A DNA stretch of 64,000 nucleotides from Acetivibrio cellulolyticus CD2 (GTDB taxonomy: Bacteria; Bacillota; Clostridia; Acetivibrionales; Acetivibrionaceae). The stretch covers positions 244,510-308,509 of the forward strand of contig NZ_JH556651.1 in NCBI RefSeq assembly GCF_000179595.2, read 5' to 3'. Shown here piece by piece: positions 9,036 to 17,127 of this stretch; position 1 is the first letter of the stretch, and each line of letters begins with the position of its first letter. A program made the translations under genes and the position numbers. The notes below the pieces were generated by a model. It was given only the letters and a program-made list of their open reading frames with translations, had not been told where the DNA came from and did no database searches.

Positions 9036-10469
9036 TCAAGCGATTAAAGGTTTTAAACTACGTATATACTTGTGCTCATGAATTTTATCTGCAAGTATTA
9101 CAGTAATTAGTTGTGTGATACCTGCGAGATATAAATCTGCTTTAATAGTTAGGTTGTCTCTTGTTTTAAGATTACCACAGGCCATAGGCTCCTTAAGGTA
9201 TTGAATGTTTTTTTCTACTACAGTCCTAATTTTGTAGTCAGAAATCCATTCGTCAGAGCCTCTAATCACACCTGGATACATGCGTTTATCCATGGCAGGA
9301 GATGTGAAGGTTACACGACCGCAAGGCTTGCCATTACAGGGGTTATCACAAGAAGTAACCCATTTACCTTTAATTAGTTTTGCCTGTGGGCACCGCCATT
9401 TGAATCTTTCGATTCTTCCTTCTTCTCGGCTCCAGCCATTTGGTTTCATTGGTACAGAAGAATCTTTAGAGCAAAGTGGCCAACCATCATCATTGTATTT
9501 AATAGGCGGAAGATTAGGGTTTGAATTTCTGGAATTCAAAGGTATTAGAGCCCTTTGAAACTTGAGTTCATCTAAGAGCAATGTGTAGGTATCGCACGTA
9601 TCAAAAATAGAATCACCAAGGAAAGTGCTTGGTTTAAAATCCGGGTGAAGAGTAAAGAAGTCTGCAAATACTGGTTTAAGGGATTTGGAATCACTAATAG
9701 ATTTATCTTCGTCTGGAGAATCCGATTTTTTCTCAATGTGCATTTCAGGATGTTTCTTTTTGAAGTCACTATCCAAAAAGGCAATATGTCTTGGAATGCC
9801 GAGGCCGTTGGTGATAATGCCAAACTTGTAGACATAGCAGAAGTAGCCGTTTATGTAGAGTTGCTTGATTTCTTTGTTTGCAGAGGCTGAAGAAGGCATA
9901 AGGCTATAAGCCATTTTATATACATCGACATCAGGCTTGTCCTTGTAGAAAGCCTTGAGTTTTTTTATGATAGAATTTATGAACTTTGGGTTATTCTCAG
10001 TTACAAAGGTTTCAATACCTGAAGTATCATAAGCGATAGTGGATGCAAGAGTAGTGTTAATTTCCTGGCAAATAGGTTCTGTAATATCTACAAGGTGGTT
10101 AAAGAAGTTTTCCAGGTAAATAACGAAATCTTGTTTGAACCGTGTAAACTGAGAGTTATGAGGGACGTCTGGAAGGCCACAGAATTCACGGGCTTCATGG
10201 CATAAATTAAGAAAAATAATGAGTAGCGAAACTGTAGGAATGCCAAGAATTTTCTGCAGAACTAATGCTGAAAGCATTGAAGAGAGTGAATATTTACGGT
10301 CTCTCCCTAGAGTTTTGTGGTAAGACCAATAAAAATCCTGTGGTATAAGCGAAGATAAATCAAGATGTTGTGAGAGTAGCTTAAGAAATTTTGGCTTATT
10401 ATTTTGAAAAACATCTTTACATTCTTCGAATGTGTCAGCAAAAGAAATTTGTTTATAAAGTTTTACCAT
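9036..10469 (-). CDS. DDE-type transposase of the insertion sequence
   Basis: This is a 477-residue transposase. The N-terminal ~130 residues resemble the helical N-domain of IS4/IS1182/IS5-superfamily transposases (YSLSSMLSALVLQKILG, then HNSQFTRFKQDF). A first catalytic-type Asp lies in AYDTSGIET (~residue 148), a second in FLGDSIFDTCD (~290), and a Glu candidate lies in IRTVVEKNIQYLKEP near residue 430. A Cys-rich stretch (CDNPCNGKPCG, ~365-375) precedes the last motif. The ribosome site AGAAGGGG lies 7 bases before the ATG and is part of a leader hairpin described separately. The reading frame is intact. It catalyses cut-and-paste of its own element. The catalytic residue assignment is by inspection only. 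Confidence 0.85.
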   Translation of the reverse strand: MVKLYKQISFADTFEECKDVFQNNKPKFLKLLSQHLDLSSLIPQDFYWSYHKTLGRDRKYSLSSMLSALVLQKILGIPTVSLLIIFLNLCHEAREFCGLPDVPHNSQFTRFKQDFVIYLENFFNHLVDITEPICQEINTTLASTIAYDTSGIETFVTENNPKFINSIIKKLKAFYKDKPDVDVYKMAYSLMPSSASANKEIKQLYINGYFCYVYKFGIITNGLGIPRHIAFLDSDFKKKHPEMHIEKKSDSPDEDKSISDSKSLKPVFADFFTLHPDFKPSTFLGDSIFDTCDTYTLLLDELKFQRALIPLNSRNSNPNLPPIKYNDDGWPLCSKDSSVPMKPNGWSREEGRIERFKWRCPQAKLIKGKWVTSCDNPCNGKPCGRVTFTSPAMDKRMYPGVIRGSDEWISDYKIRTVVEKNIQYLKEPMACGNLKTRDNLTIKADLYLAGITQLITVILADKIHEHKYIRSLKPLIA

Positions 10470-10541
10470 TTGTTTTCCCCTTCTCTTGTTTAAAATTGGA
10501 TTAGATACCTATATTTTACTAGAAGCAGAGGGGGAAAACAA
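10470..10541 (-). promoter_or_regulatory. Transposase promoter and RBS-masking leader hairpin
   Basis: On the minus strand TTGTTT (10541-10536), a 17-base spacer and TAAAAT (10518-10513) make a plausible promoter. The 15-base arm at 10527-10541 is complementary to 10470-10484 at 14 of 15 positions. The second arm contains the AGAAGGGG ribosome site and reaches the ATG. Transcripts entering from outside would fold and hide the site. Transcripts from the internal promoter would start near 10506, lack the first arm and stay translatable. This is the known IS10/IS50-type protection logic, inferred here. Confidence 0.6.
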
Positions 10542-10554
10542 TAAAAATATCAAT

Positions 10555-10584
10555 TTGAAATGCAGTAAATTCAAGCGTTATAGC
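10555..10584 (+). promoter_or_regulatory. Possible outward promoter at the IS right end
   Basis: TTGAAA (10555-10560), an 18-base spacer and TATAGC (10579-10584) point out of the IS toward iorA. The -10 is weak. If used, it would drive iorAB, whose own promoter region was separated by the insertion. Confidence 0.3.
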
Positions 10585-10600
10585 ATTTCGCAAATAACTA
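10584..10600 (-). repeat. IS terminal inverted repeat, right
   Basis: Read inward from the right end it is TAGTTATTTGCGAAATG. It is the partner of 8852-8868. Confidence 0.8.
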
Positions 10601-10613
10601 GTTTATAAATATA
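10601..10613 (+). repeat. Target-site duplication, right copy
   Basis: GTTTATAAATATA is identical to 8839-8851. It contains TATAAA, which could serve as a -10 element for iorA. Confidence 0.8.
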
Positions 10614-10631
10614 GTAATGGGGGATATGTTA

Positions 10632-12368
10632 ATGAAGAAACTAATGCTTGGTAATGAGGCTGTCGCCAGAGGAGCTTTTGAAGCCGGTGTAACTGTTGCT
10701 GCTGCTTATCCTGGCACACCAAGTACGGAAATAACAGAGAATATAGCAAAATACGATGAAATTTATTCTGAATGGTCACCTAATGAAAAAGTTGCTCTTG
10801 AAGTGGCAGTTGGAGCATCTATTGCAGGTGCTAGATCAATATGTTCAATGAAGCATGTAGGACTTAATGTTGCAGCCGATCCTTTGTTTACGGTGTCTTA
10901 TACGGGAGTCAATGGCGGACTTGTAATAATGGTTGCGGATGATCCAGGTATGCACAGTTCACAGAATGAACAGGACAGTAGGTTTTATGCCAGGGGATCA
11001 AAAGTTCCAATGCTTGAGCCTTCAGATAGTCAGGAGTGTAAGGATTTTGTAAAGAAAGCATTTGAAATAAGTGAAAAGTTTGACACTCCGGTTATTGTAA
11101 GATTATCTACAAGGGTAGCTCATTCTCAGAGTGTTGTTGAAATATGTGACAGGGGCGACTTCAAGCTCAAGGAATATGTAAAAAACCCTGGAAAATATGT
11201 CATGATGCCTGCAATGGCAAAGAAGAGACATGTTGAAGTTGAAAAGAGAATGGCTGAGTTAAGAGAGTTTTCAAATGATAGTGAAGTTAATAAAATTGAA
11301 TGGGGAAATAAGGATATAGGAGTAATAACCAGTGGTATTGCATATCAGTATGCAAGAGAAGCTTTCGGAGATGTATCTTATCTAAAGCTTGGTATGGTTC
11401 ATCCTCTTCCGGACAAATTAATTAAAGAATTTGCAAGCCAGGTTAATACGCTTTATGTAATTGAAGAGCTTGAGCCTTTTATAGAAGATTATGTTAAGAC
11501 GCTTGGCATAAAACCAATAGGAAAAGATATTCTGCCCAAAATGGGTGAGTACAGTGCAAGTCTTTTAGGAGAAAAGGTATTTGGTAAAAAATTAGAACCA
11601 GTAGTTGTCAGTAATGAAGAAATACCTGTAAGACCTCCTGTTATGTGTCCTGGATGTCCTCACCGTGGAATGTATTATGTGCTGAAAAAGTTAAAACTGA
11701 CAGTCAGTGGTGATATTGGTTGTTATACTCTTGGGGCTCTTCCACCAACGCAGAGCATGGATACATGTGTGTGTATGGGGGCCAGTATTGGTGCAGCACA
11801 TGGTATGGCAAAGGCAAGAGGAGTTGAGTTTGGGAAGAAAACAGTTGCTATTTTAGGTGACTCTACATTTATCCACTCTGGTATAACAGGGCTGATTGAT
11901 GTAGTATATAACAAGGGAAATTCCACAGTTATTATACTTGATAACTCAATTACAGGTATGACTGGTCATCAGCATAATCCTACAACAGGTTTTACAATCA
12001 AGGGAGAGCCGGCAAAGCAGGTAGACCTTGAAAAATTATGTAATGCAATAGGTATAGATAGAGTAAGGATTGCAGATCCGTTTAATATAAAAGAGTTTGA
12101 AAAGGTAGTTAAGGAAGAAGTAGAGGCTGAGGAACCGTCGGTTATTATATCGCAAAGACCGTGTGCGCTTCTAAAGCATGTTAAGTTTGAAGGAACACTC
12201 AGGATAAACAACGACAAGTGCAAAAAGTGTAAAGTTTGTATGTCAGTTGGATGCCCTGCTATAGTGGACAAAGGTGATCATATAGAGGTAAATGAGGCAT
12301 TATGTGTGGGCTGTACTCTATGCACCAAGGTGTGTAATTTCGATGCTTTTGAAAAGGCTGGTGAATAA
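10632..12368 (+). CDS. iorA: Indolepyruvate:ferredoxin oxidoreductase, alpha subunit
   Basis: This is the 578-residue alpha subunit, a cytoplasmic enzyme that oxidatively decarboxylates aryl-pyruvates (from Trp, Phe, Tyr) to aryl-acetyl-CoA with CoA, TPP and ferredoxin. The N-terminal pyrimidine-binding domain opens with KLMLGNEAVARGAFEAGV and has AAYPGTPSTEI. The central CPGCPHRG motif, GDIGCYTLGALPP and the ILGDSTF/DNSITGMTG region form the TPP-binding domain (~350-460). The C-terminus has two ferredoxin clusters, CKKCKVCMSVGCPAI and CVGCTLCTKVCNF. The ATG at 10632 is chosen because GGGGGA lies 7 bases upstream and the family begins MKK-L-GNEA; ATGs at 10617 and 10626 are in frame. The IS lies just upstream and may have changed its expression. 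iorB follows after 3 bases. Confidence 0.95.
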   Translation: MKKLMLGNEAVARGAFEAGVTVAAAYPGTPSTEITENIAKYDEIYSEWSPNEKVALEVAVGASIAGARSICSMKHVGLNVAADPLFTVSYTGVNGGLVIMVADDPGMHSSQNEQDSRFYARGSKVPMLEPSDSQECKDFVKKAFEISEKFDTPVIVRLSTRVAHSQSVVEICDRGDFKLKEYVKNPGKYVMMPAMAKKRHVEVEKRMAELREFSNDSEVNKIEWGNKDIGVITSGIAYQYAREAFGDVSYLKLGMVHPLPDKLIKEFASQVNTLYVIEELEPFIEDYVKTLGIKPIGKDILPKMGEYSASLLGEKVFGKKLEPVVVSNEEIPVRPPVMCPGCPHRGMYYVLKKLKLTVSGDIGCYTLGALPPTQSMDTCVCMGASIGAAHGMAKARGVEFGKKTVAILGDSTFIHSGITGLIDVVYNKGNSTVIILDNSITGMTGHQHNPTTGFTIKGEPAKQVDLEKLCNAIGIDRVRIADPFNIKEFEKVVKEEVEAEEPSVIISQRPCALLKHVKFEGTLRINNDKCKKCKVCMSVGCPAIVDKGDHIEVNEALCVGCTLCTKVCNFDAFEKAGE

Positions 12369-12371
12369 ATT

Positions 12372-12941
12372 ATGGAAAAGCTTAATATAATGATAGTAGG
12401 AGTAGGTGGACAGGGTACGCTATTGGCAAGCAGAGTTCTTGGAAACGTAGCAATGAAAATGAACCACGATGTTAAAGTTTCTGAAGTTCATGGTATGTCT
12501 CAGCGTGGAGGAAGTGTTGTTACCTATGTTAAGATGGGAAAAAAGGTGTATTCACCGATAATCGAGAAGGGTGAAGCTGACATTATTATAGCATTTGAGA
12601 GATTGGAAGCTCTAAGGTGGATAGATTATTTAAAACAGGATGGGACACTTATATTAAACGATCAGAGAATTGATCCCATGCCTGTAATAACAGGTAACGC
12701 AAAGTATCCTGAAAGTATAGTAGAAAAAATCAAATACAATTTCAAAAATGTTATGGCAATAGATGCTCTCGAAATTGCAAAGCAATGCGGAAATATTAAG
12801 GCTGTAAATACTGTTTTGCTTGGACTCTTAGCTAAGTCGACAGCAATAGATAAACAAATTTGGATTGAATCATTGAAGGAAAATGTTCCATCGAAAGCTG
12901 TAGAGGTCAATCTAAAAGCTTTTGAAGCGGGATATATGTAA
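12372..12941 (+). CDS. iorB: Indolepyruvate:ferredoxin oxidoreductase, beta subunit
   Basis: This 189-residue protein is the gamma-type (POR/KOR gamma-like) subunit that partners IorA. It starts NIMIVGVGGQGTLLASRVLG, the usual nucleotide-binding-like glycine-rich segment. It continues with VSEVHGMSQRGGSV, diagnostic of 2-oxoacid:acceptor oxidoreductase gamma domains. It starts 3 bases after the iorA stop, so the two are translated from one message. Length matches the family. The product acts in the cytoplasm in amino-acid fermentation, delivering electrons to ferredoxin. Confidence 0.95.
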   Translation: MEKLNIMIVGVGGQGTLLASRVLGNVAMKMNHDVKVSEVHGMSQRGGSVVTYVKMGKKVYSPIIEKGEADIIIAFERLEALRWIDYLKQDGTLILNDQRIDPMPVITGNAKYPESIVEKIKYNFKNVMAIDALEIAKQCGNIKAVNTVLLGLLAKSTAIDKQIWIESLKENVPSKAVEVNLKAFEAGYM

Positions 12942-13065
12942 TTGAATGTGGCGTAAATATTAAAAAAACTTTTGGGGCTTAATGCCCCTAACATTTTGAA
13001 ACGGGTATTTTTTCGCAGTTAAGGCTGCGTTGAGAAATTTTTAAAATAACAGGGGGTAGAGAAGT

Positions 13066-14370
13066 ATGCAGTACTGGAATCCCACATTTGAATGTATGTC
13101 AAGGGAAGAAATGACGAAAGTTCAGACAGAGAGGCTTATTAATACCGTTAAAAGGGTTTATCACAATGTCCCTTTTTACAGGGAAAAGATGCAGAAGAAA
13201 GGTTTAGAGCCTGGAGATATAAAATCTATAGATGATCTGAAAAATTTACCTTTTACCTATAAGCAGGATTTAAGGGATAACTATCCTTACGGACTATTTG
13301 CTGCTCCTCTTAGTGAAATTGTGAGGATCCATGCATCATCAGGAACTACTGGCAAACAGACAGTTGTAGGTTACACAAGAAAAGATCTTGATACATGGGC
13401 TGAAGTAATGGCTAGAACTTTTACTTGTGCCGGAGCAAATAAGGAATCCATTATTCAGGTTGCATATGGATACGGACTGTTTACAGGAGGATTAGGTGCT
13501 CACTATGGAGCTGAAAGAGTTGGAGCATCTGTTATTCCTATATCGGGTGGTAACACAAAGAGACAGCTGCAGTTGATGAAGGATTTTGGCACAACTATTC
13601 TTGCATGTACTCCATCCTATGCTCTTTTTATGGCGGAAGAAATGGAAGAGATGGGTTTGAATAAGGAAGAATTAAAGTTAAAAGCTGGTGTATTTGGTGC
13701 AGAACCATGGACTGAGAACATGAGAAAAGAGATAGAAGACAGGCTTGGGATTATGGCAATAGATATTTATGGACTGAGTGAAATTATTGGACCCGGAGTT
13801 GCAACTGAATGCCACTTAAGGCGTGGAATGCATATAGCAGAGGACCATTTTATTCCTGAAATAATTGATCCTGTGACACAAGAAGTACTTCCTTATGGAA
13901 CTAAGGGTGAACTTGTATTTACCACAGTGACAAAAGAAGGTTTACCGCTGATAAGATACAGAACTAGAGATATATCTACTCTGAACTATGAGAAATGTGA
14001 ATGTGGCAGAACATCTGTAAGAATGTCCAAGGTGTCGGGCAGAACTGACGACATGCTTATAATAAGGGGAGTAAATGTATTCCCATCACAGATCGAAAGT
14101 GTACTTCTTGAAATAGCTGAAGTTGCACCGCATTATCTTCTTATAGTAGATAGAATTGAGAATCTTGATATTCTTGAAGTTTGGGTTGAAATGAATCAAA
14201 ATATGTTCTCTGATGAAGTAAAAAGAGTAGAAGAAGTTGAACGCAAAATTAGAAAAGAATTAGATAGTGCAATTGGTATCAATGCAAAAGTAAAATTGGT
14301 AGAGCCAAAGACAATAGAAAGAAGTGAAGGAAAGGCAAAACGTGTTATTGATAAACGTAAACTGGTATAA
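13066..14370 (+). CDS. Phenylacetate-CoA ligase (arylacetate-CoA ligase)
   Basis: This 434-residue AMP-forming ligase is of the PaaK type. Motifs seen are the ATP loop [16 protein letters not shown] (~residues 88-103), the adenylate-binding segment [14 protein letters not shown] (~235-250), YRTRD (~305) and the C-terminal hinge and catalytic region [13 protein letters not shown] (~337). GGGGG lies about 10 bases before the ATG. The enzyme interconverts aryl-acetate, CoA and ATP with aryl-acetyl-CoA. Next to iorAB it probably either releases aryl-acetates with ATP recovery or activates them. Direction is an inference. The gap from iorB (124 bases) contains small hairpins but no strong terminator. 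Confidence 0.93.
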   Translation: MQYWNPTFECMSREEMTKVQTERLINTVKRVYHNVPFYREKMQKKGLEPGDIKSIDDLKNLPFTYKQDLRDNYPYGLFAAPLSEIVRIHASSGTTGKQTVVGYTRKDLDTWAEVMARTFTCAGANKESIIQVAYGYGLFTGGLGAHYGAERVGASVIPISGGNTKRQLQLMKDFGTTILACTPSYALFMAEEMEEMGLNKEELKLKAGVFGAEPWTENMRKEIEDRLGIMAIDIYGLSEIIGPGVATECHLRRGMHIAEDHFIPEIIDPVTQEVLPYGTKGELVFTTVTKEGLPLIRYRTRDISTLNYEKCECGRTSVRMSKVSGRTDDMLIIRGVNVFPSQIESVLLEIAEVAPHYLLIVDRIENLDILEVWVEMNQNMFSDEVKRVEEVERKIRKELDSAIGINAKVKLVEPKTIERSEGKAKRVIDKRKLV

Positions 14371-14442
14371 GATTGCGTGTTTTTAAACTGATACTTATTA
14401 TGAGTTTTAATTGGCAGTACCTAATAAAAGGAGGGGATAGTA

Positions 14443-14874
14443 ATGCTTATAAAACAAATATCTGTATTCCTTGAAAACAAATCTGGAAGATTGGCTGAAG
14501 TAACACAGGTTTTAGGGCAAAACAATATTGACATCAGTGCATTGTCGATAGCTGATACAACTGATTTTGGTATTTTGAGGCTTATTGTCAATAACCCTGA
14601 TAAGGCTGAAAAAGTACTAAAGGATAATGAGTTTACTGTAAGCTCCACAAATGTAATTGCTATAGCAGTGGAAGATAAGCCAGGAGGGCTCTCAAAAGCT
14701 TTAAGCCTATTAGATAAGCAGGCTATAGGAATAGAATACATGTATGCCTTTGTTGGGAAAACTTCTGATGAGGCTATGGTTATAATTAGGGTTGATGAGA
14801 CAGACAAGGCAATAGATGCATTAGTTAAAAGCGGTATTAAGGTATTATCTTCGGAAAGTGTATATAAATTGTAA
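14443..14874 (+). CDS. Tandem ACT-domain protein
   Basis: This is a 143-residue protein made of two ACT domains (about 1-68 and 69-143). The first starts LIKQISVFLENKSGRLAEVT and the second VIAIAVEDKPGGLSKAL, each with the Gly-Arg/Gly-Gly turn where ACT domains bind small ligands. AAAGGAGGGG precedes the ATG. Such stand-alone proteins commonly sit beside phenylacetate-CoA ligase and iorAB, and probably sense amino acids or aryl intermediates. No effector is known from sequence. A strong terminator follows. Confidence 0.85.
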   Translation: MLIKQISVFLENKSGRLAEVTQVLGQNNIDISALSIADTTDFGILRLIVNNPDKAEKVLKDNEFTVSSTNVIAIAVEDKPGGLSKALSLLDKQAIGIEYMYAFVGKTSDEAMVIIRVDETDKAIDALVKSGIKVLSSESVYKL

Positions 14875-14933
14875 GATGAGAGTGCATTTTTAACACTCGA
14901 ATATTTATATTTTGTGATGTAAAAGACTGTGTT

Positions 14934-14972
14934 AAAAAGCCTTGTGAAATTATTTTTTCATGAGGCTTTTTT
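14934..14972 (+). terminator. Intrinsic terminator after the ior/ACT module
   Basis: AAAAAGCCTTGTGAAA pairs with TTTCATGAGGCTTTTTT, with a T run at the end. Confidence 0.85.
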
Positions 14973-15083
14973 GGAATTTGAGAAATTTGTAGAGCAAAAG
15001 TTCAATAATGAGATAGAGCTAAATGTCCTCCGAGATTATTGTGAGGATTTTACAAATATATTTTTGTGATAGGGAATGGTTTT

Positions 15084-16376
15084 ATGGATATAAAGAAGGA
15101 GCCTTTGGCGTATAGAATGAGGCCGAAAACATTAGAAGAATTTTTTGGTCAGGAGGATATTGTTGGAAGCGGTAAGCTTTTATACAGGATGATTAAAGCT
15201 GACAGGATTACATCTGTTATCTTATATGGTCCTCCAGGCACGGGTAAAACATCTCTGGCAAGAATTATTGCAAATACAACGAAGGCTAATTTTGAAAAGT
15301 TAAACGCTGTTACAGCTGGAGTTTCAGATATAAAGAGGATTGTAGCAGATACAAGAAACCAGATTCTAAACCCAAGTCAGAAGACTGTACTTTTTGTTGA
15401 TGAGATACACAGATTTAATAAAGCTCAACAGGATGCATTGTTGCCTTATGTGGAGGACGGTACAATAATTCTAGTTGGAGCTACAACAGAAAATCCTTAC
15501 TTTGAGGTCAATAAGGCTCTTATATCCAGGTCTTCTGTATTTATGCTAAAACCTTTGGGAATGGGAGCAATAATTTCAATAGTCAAAAATGCACTTCATG
15601 ACAAGGAAAGAGGCCTTGGTAGTTATGATATCAATATTGATGACGAAACTCTTAATTTTGTTGCCGAATTTTGCAACGGCGATGCCAGAATAGCTTTAAA
15701 TGCAATTGAACTTGCAGTTTTGACTTCAACAATGGATAGGGACGGGAAAATATTTATTGACATAAAAACTGTTGAAGAATGTATGCAAAAGAGGGTATTG
15801 AAGTTTGATAAAACTGGGGAAGGGCATTATGATAATATAAGTGCATTTATTAAGTCAATGAGGGGAAGTGACCCGGATGCAGTGGTTCTTTACCTTGCCA
15901 GAGCACTTTATGCAGGGGAAGATCCTATGTTTTTGGCTAGAAGGATAATGATATGCGCTTCTGAAGATGTTGGTACTGCAAACCCTACTGCACTTCAGGT
16001 AGCTGTAGCTGCTGCGCAAGCTATACATATGGTAGGAATGCCAGAGGCGAGAATAATTCTTTCTCATGCTGCAATAACCGTAGCTACAAGTCCTAAATCA
16101 AATTCGTGCTATACTGCAATCAATAAAGCACTTAGTGATGTAGAAAGTAAAAACACAGGTGAAGTACCTATGCACCTTAGAAATGCAGTAACATCAGGAA
16201 TGGGAAACTTAGGTTATGGGAAAGGATACAAGTATGCACATGATTTTCCGGGCAATATCGTAGAACAGGAATATCTTCCTAATGAAATGAAAGGTACAAT
16301 TTACTATAATCCTACTTCAAACGGGTATGAGGTCAAAATAAAAGAGTGGCTTGATAAGAGAAGAAGTAAGTCATAA
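15084..16376 (+). CDS. rarA: Replication-associated recombination protein RarA (MgsA) AAA ATPase
   Basis: This 430-residue AAA+ ATPase is of the RarA/MgsA/WRNIP1 family, which acts at stalled replication forks. The protein begins with the family's LAYRMRPKTLEEFFGQ segment. It has Walker A GPPGTGKT (~50-58), Walker B LFVDEIHRFN (~103-112), sensor 1 VGATTENP, and the C-terminal tetramerisation part with AINKALSDVE and GYGKGYKYAHDFPG. The ATG at 15084 gives the standard N-terminus; an earlier in-frame start at 15066 lacks a good ribosome site. Transcription probably starts in the 90 bases after the upstream terminator. Confidence 0.95.
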   Translation: MDIKKEPLAYRMRPKTLEEFFGQEDIVGSGKLLYRMIKADRITSVILYGPPGTGKTSLARIIANTTKANFEKLNAVTAGVSDIKRIVADTRNQILNPSQKTVLFVDEIHRFNKAQQDALLPYVEDGTIILVGATTENPYFEVNKALISRSSVFMLKPLGMGAIISIVKNALHDKERGLGSYDINIDDETLNFVAEFCNGDARIALNAIELAVLTSTMDRDGKIFIDIKTVEECMQKRVLKFDKTGEGHYDNISAFIKSMRGSDPDAVVLYLARALYAGEDPMFLARRIMICASEDVGTANPTALQVAVAAAQAIHMVGMPEARIILSHAAITVATSPKSNSCYTAINKALSDVESKNTGEVPMHLRNAVTSGMGNLGYGKGYKYAHDFPGNIVEQEYLPNEMKGTIYYNPTSNGYEVKIKEWLDKRRSKS

Positions 16377-16413
16377 ATTGTAAGTGTTGCTACGTTATGT
16401 AAATGTTTGTTAA

Positions 16414-16472
16414 ATAAAAACTCCGGCACATCTCGGAGTTTTTGCTTCTTTTACTTCGTTCGATGGAGGCAT
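16414..16472 (-). repeat. Dispersed ~60-bp hairpin/terminator element, copy C
   Basis: On the minus strand this copy reads GCCTCC..., then GAAGTAAAAGAAGCAAAAAC, then a hairpin ending GGAGTTTTTA. It matches the copies at 29962-30023 and 60979-61043. Its terminal hairpin (AAAAACTCCG/CGGAGTTTTT, 16416-16443) is a perfect 10-bp stem and can terminate rarA transcripts. Confidence 0.65.
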
Positions 16473-16479
16473 AATAGAA

Positions 16480-16506
16480 AAAGCTATGGTATAATACCAT
16501 AGCTTT
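16480..16506. terminator. Bidirectional terminator palindrome
   Basis: AAAGCTATGGTAT is followed by its complement ATACCATAGCTTT. It sits between the convergent rarA and the small minus-strand gene. Confidence 0.75.
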
Positions 16507-16523
16507 AATAAACTATAAAATAG

Positions 16524-16814
16524 TTAATCAACTACAGAGATTTTATTGTCCTTAGCAAATTTGATAACTTCTCTCTTATATTGATCGAAGTAGTCCCAAT
16601 CCATAATTTTAGTCAGTATTATAGATTGCTTGCTGTCTTTGAGTACGAATTCGATTTTCTCCGAAGTTTTCTTTGTAAAAAGCTTCTTTTCGGTATGATA
16701 GCCAAGTTTGATTTTCTCAATTTCGTTGTAGCATAAAACTTTTGGCTTACCGCTTTTATCAATGATAGTAAGTGAAGTCCATTCTCTGTCACAAGATACG
16801 AGCCTCGTTTTCAT
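16524..16814 (-). CDS. Small PH-like hypothetical protein
   Basis: This 96-residue protein has no recognised family name. Alternating hydrophobic and charged strands (TSLTIIDKSGKPKVLCYNEI, KIEFVLKDSKQSIILTKI) followed by a C-terminal helix (YFDQYKREVIKFAKD) give the look of a small pleckstrin-homology-like barrel plus helix. There is no signal peptide or membrane segment. The ATG at 16814 is preceded on the minus strand by GGGAGAGGAAG, a good ribosome site. It is a single-gene unit; function unknown. Confidence 0.65.
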   Translation of the reverse strand: MKTRLVSCDREWTSLTIIDKSGKPKVLCYNEIEKIKLGYHTEKKLFTKKTSEKIEFVLKDSKQSIILTKIMDWDYFDQYKREVIKFAKDNKISVVD

Positions 16815-17012
16815 TTAAACCACTTCCTCTCCCGATCTAAAAACAAATAAAATAGTTCCAGTAGGTATTTATATATATATTTATGTAGGTGACTTATGTT
16901 GGAATAAATTGTATGAAAATTAGTACTTTCTATACATTATATCAAAACTATAAAATAGTTAAAGTGGTTTATGATGGTTTTTGAAAATAATTATTGCACT
17001 TTCTAAATAATC

Positions 17013-17042
17013 TAGTATATTATTAGTAATAGTAATATACTA
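17013..17042. promoter_or_regulatory. Inverted repeat, candidate operator
   Basis: TAGTATATTA and TAATATACTA are separated by 10 bases. The inner TATATTATTAGTAAT recurs at 17087-17101, just before the ribosome site of the next gene. A repressor site is possible. Confidence 0.4.
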
Positions 17043-17086
17043 ATACCTTAATTATACCATAATAATGAATAGAAAGAAATAATAAA

Positions 17087-17101
17087 TATATTATTAGTAA
17101 T
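17087..17101 (+). repeat. Second copy of 15-bp direct repeat
   Basis: TATATTATTAGTAAT is identical to 17016-17030, and the copies are 71 bases apart. Confidence 0.7.
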
Positions 17102-17127
17102 TACTTAAGAAAAGGGAGGAACTATTG

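Larger units (their letters stand above)
8852..10600 (-). mobile_element. Complete insertion sequence (1749 bp)
   Basis: The element holds one transposase gene on the minus strand. Its ends are imperfect inverted repeats: TAGGCATTTGCAAAATG at 8852-8868 and, read from the right end, TAGTTATTTGCGAAATG (10584-10600), with 14 of 17 matches. A perfect 13-bp direct repeat flanks it, as expected for a recent transposition. The intact transposase, matching ends and perfect duplication suggest it is young and possibly active. The internal left 170 bases are non-coding. Family assignment (IS1182- or IS4-like DDE) is from the protein's general appearance and is not certain. It interrupts no gene but sits about 30 bases upstream of the iorA start. 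Confidence 0.85.
16815..17127. other. AT-rich divergent regulatory region
   Basis: No gene is seen. It separates the minus-strand small protein from the phosphoribosyltransferase-like gene. It contains a 10-bp inverted repeat at 17013-17022/17033-17042 and a 15-bp direct repeat at 17016-17030 and 17087-17101, and is otherwise plain AT-rich DNA. Confidence 0.6.

Noticed and set aside
12974-12988. GGGGC-TTAAT-GCCCC hairpin after iorB
   Set aside because: The stem is only 5 bp and there is no T run, so it is not called a terminator.
13013-13028. CGCAG-TTAAGG-CTGCG hairpin before the ligase gene
   Set aside because: Short stem without conserved context; not enough to call a riboswitch or attenuator.
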